Under the pieces are notes generated by a model. That model worked only from the letters and a program-made list of their open reading frames with translations. It had not been told where the DNA came from and made no database searches. This document shows positions 61,708-64,000 of a stretch of 64,000 nt of DNA, piece by piece. Numbering within the stretch: the stretch's first letter is position 1; each line of letters begins with the position of its first letter. Source of the stretch: JAXGMV01 sp040772085 (GTDB lineage: Bacteria; Chloroflexota; Anaerolineae; Anaerolineales; Anaerolineaceae); assembly GCA_040772085.1 (NCBI GenBank), contig JAXGYU010000001.1, positions 2,418,001 through 2,482,000 of the forward strand, read 5' to 3'. Position numbers and translations under genes: made by a program.

Positions 61708-63048
61708 ATGGATGGTAAAGAATTGCTCGAACGCGTAAAGGCAGACAATGTCAAGTTCATGTCATTTCAGTTTACCGATGTCGTCGGCAATGTTAAAAGT
61801 CTGGACTGCCCGGTCAGCCAGCTTGAAGCGGCGCTGGACCGAGGCATCTGGTTCGACGGGTCGTCGGTCGAGGGCTTCGCGCGCATCCAGGAATCGGATA
61901 TGCACCTGCATATTGACACCGACACCTACGCGATTTTGCCCTGGTCGCCTGATGGTCTGAAACGCGGCCGCGTATTTTGTGATATTTACCTGCCCGACGG
62001 TTCACCTTTTACTGGTGATCCGCGCGGTGAGCTCAAGCGCGCCCTCGAACGTCTGCGCCAGGAACGCGGCTGGGTCTATTACGTCGGCGCCGAGCCGGAA
62101 TTCTTCCTTTTCAAACGCAATGGCGGCAACGACATCCATCCCGTTCCGCATGATGTCGGCGAATATTTTGATTTCTCACCCAATGATGAGGCGGTGCGTG
62201 TCCGCACGGAACTGATGGAGACGCTATCGATTATGGGCATCGATGTTGAGGTCGGACATCACGAGAATGCCCGCGGTCAGCACGAGATTGATTTCCACTA
62301 TTCAGACGCGTTGCATGCGGCTGACAATGTGGTGACGATGAAATACACCGTCAAAGCCATATCAGCCAAGAATGGGCTGGTAGCGTCATTCATGCCGAAA
62401 CCTGTCGTGGGCGTCAACGGCTCGGGCATGCATTGTCACCAGAGCCTGTTCAATACCGAAGGCGAGAATCTGTTCTTCGATGAGCAGGACTGCTACAACC
62501 TCAGTCCGCTGGCCTATGAGTTCATCGCTGGGCAGCTTGAGAATGCTCGGCCAATGTCGGCGGTCATCTCCCCGACAATCAACTCCTATAAACGGCTTGT
62601 GCCGGGTTACGAGGCGCCGGTGTATGTCGGTTGGGCTCAGACCAATCGCTCGGCACTGATCCGCATTCCACGCTACCTCCACGGGCATAAGAGCGCCACC
62701 CGCGCTGAACTGCGCTGTCCGGATCCATCCTGCAACCCTTACCTGGCGTTCCGTGCCATGCTGGTCTGCGCGCTGGATGGCATAGACCGCCAACTGCCAT
62801 GTCCCGAGCCGCTGAATCACATCAATATTTATGAACTCACGGTCGAGGATCGCAGGCAGATGGGCATCAGCGACCTGCCGGTCACGCTCTCACGGGCTAT
62901 GGATGATTTTGAAGCCAGCGATCTGATGCGCGACTCTTTTGGTCCGGTCTTGTTTGAGGCCTTCGTGCGCGCCAAGCGGGCTGAATGCGACGAGTATCGC
63001 AAGCAGGTGAGTGACTGGGAACTGACGCGCTACCTGGAGAACGCGTAA
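61708..63048 (+). CDS. glnA: Glutamine synthetase, type I
   Basis: A 446-residue GS: beta-grasp domain with DGSSVEGFARIQESDM, then EPEFFLF, GHHENARGQHEIDF, VNGSGMHCHQSLF, NSYKRLVPGYEAPVYVGWAQTNRSALIRIP and the C-terminal region. It makes glutamine from glutamate, ammonia and ATP. The length and the NIYELTVEDRRQMGI region lacking the adenylylation Tyr of NLYDLP place it with the GSI-alpha form, controlled by feedback and expression rather than by GlnE. AGAGGTG precedes the ATG. The long structured leader upstream suggests control by RNA. Confidence 0.96.
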   Translation: MDGKELLERVKADNVKFMSFQFTDVVGNVKSLDCPVSQLEAALDRGIWFDGSSVEGFARIQESDMHLHIDTDTYAILPWSPDGLKRGRVFCDIYLPDGSPFTGDPRGELKRALERLRQERGWVYYVGAEPEFFLFKRNGGNDIHPVPHDVGEYFDFSPNDEAVRVRTELMETLSIMGIDVEVGHHENARGQHEIDFHYSDALHAADNVVTMKYTVKAISAKNGLVASFMPKPVVGVNGSGMHCHQSLFNTEGENLFFDEQDCYNLSPLAYEFIAGQLENARPMSAVISPTINSYKRLVPGYEAPVYVGWAQTNRSALIRIPRYLHGHKSATRAELRCPDPSCNPYLAFRAMLVCALDGIDRQLPCPEPLNHINIYELTVEDRRQMGISDLPVTLSRAMDDFEASDLMRDSFGPVLFEAFVRAKRAECDEYRKQVSDWELTRYLENA

Positions 63049-63065
63049 GACGATAAGGTCTGAAT

Positions 63066-63099
63066 AAAAGAGAAGCCCCTGAATACTCAGGGGCTTCTC
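63066..63099 (-). terminator. Terminator between glnA and the convergent regulator gene
   Basis: A perfect 13-bp stem, GAGAAGCCCCTGA (63070-63082) with TCAGGGGCTTCTC (63087-63099). On the minus strand it is followed by TTTTATTC; on the plus strand the T run is missing, so it serves mainly the minus-strand gene. Confidence 0.75.
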
Positions 63100-63107
63100 T
63101 GTGGCTG

Positions 63108-63746
63108 CTAGAGGTTAGGTGCCTCATCGACGGGTGATTTCAGCGGCAGGTTCACCAGGATCGTTTTGAAATACGGCAACTGTAAATAATCTTCCCGTTC
63201 CACGTTGCCGGCATGGATTTCGCGAATTTGATTTGCCAGTTCGCCCATTTTCTCTACAACCACATTGATTTGTTCATCAGTCAGATGCACGCCGAAATTA
63301 AAGACAAAATTATCGCTGCCTTGCTCGTCATCGAGCGTCCTGATTTTACGATACGATACGTCGAGGACGCAGGACAGAAAATCATTGCTCGCCTGTGTGA
63401 AACGTTTGTTATAAGTGATATCCTCCGGATGCGCGTTGGCGTACTCCGCGAGCTTGTCATAACTGAAAAAGTGCGCCCGGCTGATGTAATACTTTTCGAG
63501 AATGCCATTGACCAGCTTGTTGTATGCCGGCTTGACCAGGCCATTGCCTTCCAGCACTTTGATGTGATAGTACGCTTTCGGCCGGGTGACATCGATTGCC
63601 CGCGCCAGTTGTGCTGTGTTCTTCGGAGTATAGGTGAGCTGCTCAATCAGGCGATGACGCAGTCTGGAAGACATCGCTTCCAGTTGGTTGAGGTTTTCGA
63701 GATAGTAGATCTTCTCGATTTGAATTTTTTCGGCGGCATTCCCCAT
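63108..63746 (-). CDS. ArsR-like winged-helix transcriptional regulator
   Basis: A 212-residue protein with a winged helix-turn-helix (about 20-100; MSSRLRHRLIEQLTYTPKNTAQLARAIDVTRPKAYYHIKVLEGNGLV) of the ArsR/HTH_20 type. The C-terminal half is a helical and strand-containing domain without known ligand residues (GVHLTDEQINVVVEKMGELANQI). Similar proteins in Chloroflexota and Firmicutes often accompany peptide ABC transporters. A permease gene lies 57 bases upstream on the same strand, so it may be the regulator of that operon. Confidence 0.8.
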   Translation of the reverse strand: MGNAAEKIQIEKIYYLENLNQLEAMSSRLRHRLIEQLTYTPKNTAQLARAIDVTRPKAYYHIKVLEGNGLVKPAYNKLVNGILEKYYISRAHFFSYDKLAEYANAHPEDITYNKRFTQASNDFLSCVLDVSYRKIRTLDDEQGSDNFVFNFGVHLTDEQINVVVEKMGELANQIREIHAGNVEREDYLQLPYFKTILVNLPLKSPVDEAPNL

Positions 63747-63803
63747 TGCAAAACCTTTAATTGTAAGAATGAGTTCAACCTCCCATTGCGGGAGCGTGTT
63801 GCG

Positions 63804-64000
63804 CTATTTGGCTTTTTCTTTGCGGGTTCTCGGGTCGAGCGCGTCTCGCAAACCATTGCCAAACAGATTTACAGAAAGCATGGTGAGAAAGATTGCCAGC
63901 CCGGGATAGAAGGACATCCACGGCGCGATACGCAGGTATTCGCGACCATAGTTTAACATAGCTCCCCATTCCGGAGAAGGAGGCTGTGCGCCCATACCGA
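63804..64000 (-). CDS. ABC transporter permease, OppC/DppC type (3' end only)
   Basis: The last 65 or so residues of a permease; the gene runs off the right edge of the window. The sequence WGAMLNYGREYLRIAPWMSFYPGLAIFLTMLSVNLFGNGLRDALDPR is the typical C-terminus of peptide/nickel transporter subunits of the OppC/DppC type, with the last transmembrane helix and the cytoplasmic tail. The stop codon is at 63804-63806. Other subunits would lie outside the window. Confidence 0.85.
   Translation of the reverse strand, partial: GMGAQPPSPEWGAMLNYGREYLRIAPWMSFYPGLAIFLTMLSVNLFGNGLRDALDPRTRKEKAK

Noticed and set aside
61572..61760. Minus-strand frame across the glnA start
   Set aside because: It overlaps the structured leader and the start of glnA and shows no family pattern.

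Overview
The window looks like part of a chromosome from an anaerobic Chloroflexota bacterium, most like the Anaerolineae. This is inferred from the style of the proteins: sortase-anchored surface proteins (a monoderm-type envelope), MoxR/DUF58/DUF4129 genes, a non-adenylylated type glutamine synthetase, and lipoproteins with NBR1-Ig-like domains. No database search was possible. No rRNA is present; one tRNA is seen.

Region 1 (1-2600) holds a TetR regulator and a thiolase/DUF35 pair. Two matching palindromes suggest that the regulator controls itself and the pair. Region 2 (2758-23968) is a 21-kb integrated element. Its ends are a 44-bp perfect direct repeat that is the 3' half of an initiator tRNA-fMet gene, and a tyrosine integrase sits next to the intact tRNA. 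The cargo is a Fic protein followed by a type I restriction-modification operon (hsdR, hsdM, hsdS) whose fourth gene is a 1367-residue STAND-type NTPase. It also carries a metallophosphoesterase, an orphan HigA-like antitoxin, an LRR lipoprotein, a ParM-like actin with a small partner gene, a DnaB-N/RepA-like helicase, an AbrB-like protein and several DNA-binding proteins. The element is plasmid-like in its maintenance genes and defensive in its cargo.

Region 3 (24000-29534) is a sortase-dependent pilus locus (lectin adhesin with a frame break, SpaA-like pilin, class C sortase) followed by a VTT membrane protein. Region 4 (29528-42431, minus strand) runs through MoxR/DUF58/DUF4129, two divergent thymidylate-kinase-like genes, phoB-pstB-phoU, and polysaccharide genes (GT4 glycosyltransferase, heparinase II/III-like, two-domain oxidoreductase). 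Divergent Wzz-like and Wzy-like genes (42547-44755) belong to the same exopolysaccharide theme. Region 5 (44773-55805) pairs a class B sortase with a 3359-residue surface protein built from a vWA domain and about 19 tandem Cys-paired prealbumin-like modules, ending in a proline run and IPxTG motifs.

Region 6 (56156-59448) is a compact operon for by-products of S-adenosylmethionine: mtnA, a PfkB-type (probable adenosine) kinase and ahcY. Region 7 (59512-64000) has an NBR1-Ig lipoprotein, recA, glnA, an ArsR-like regulator and the end of an OppC/DppC-type permease. The most striking non-coding signal is a structured leader at about 61364-61690 upstream of glnA. It carries the conserved core of the glmS (glucosamine-6-phosphate) ribozyme, followed by an intrinsic-terminator-like hairpin. 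A glmS-type ribozyme in front of glutamine synthetase rather than glmS would be a new regulatory link.
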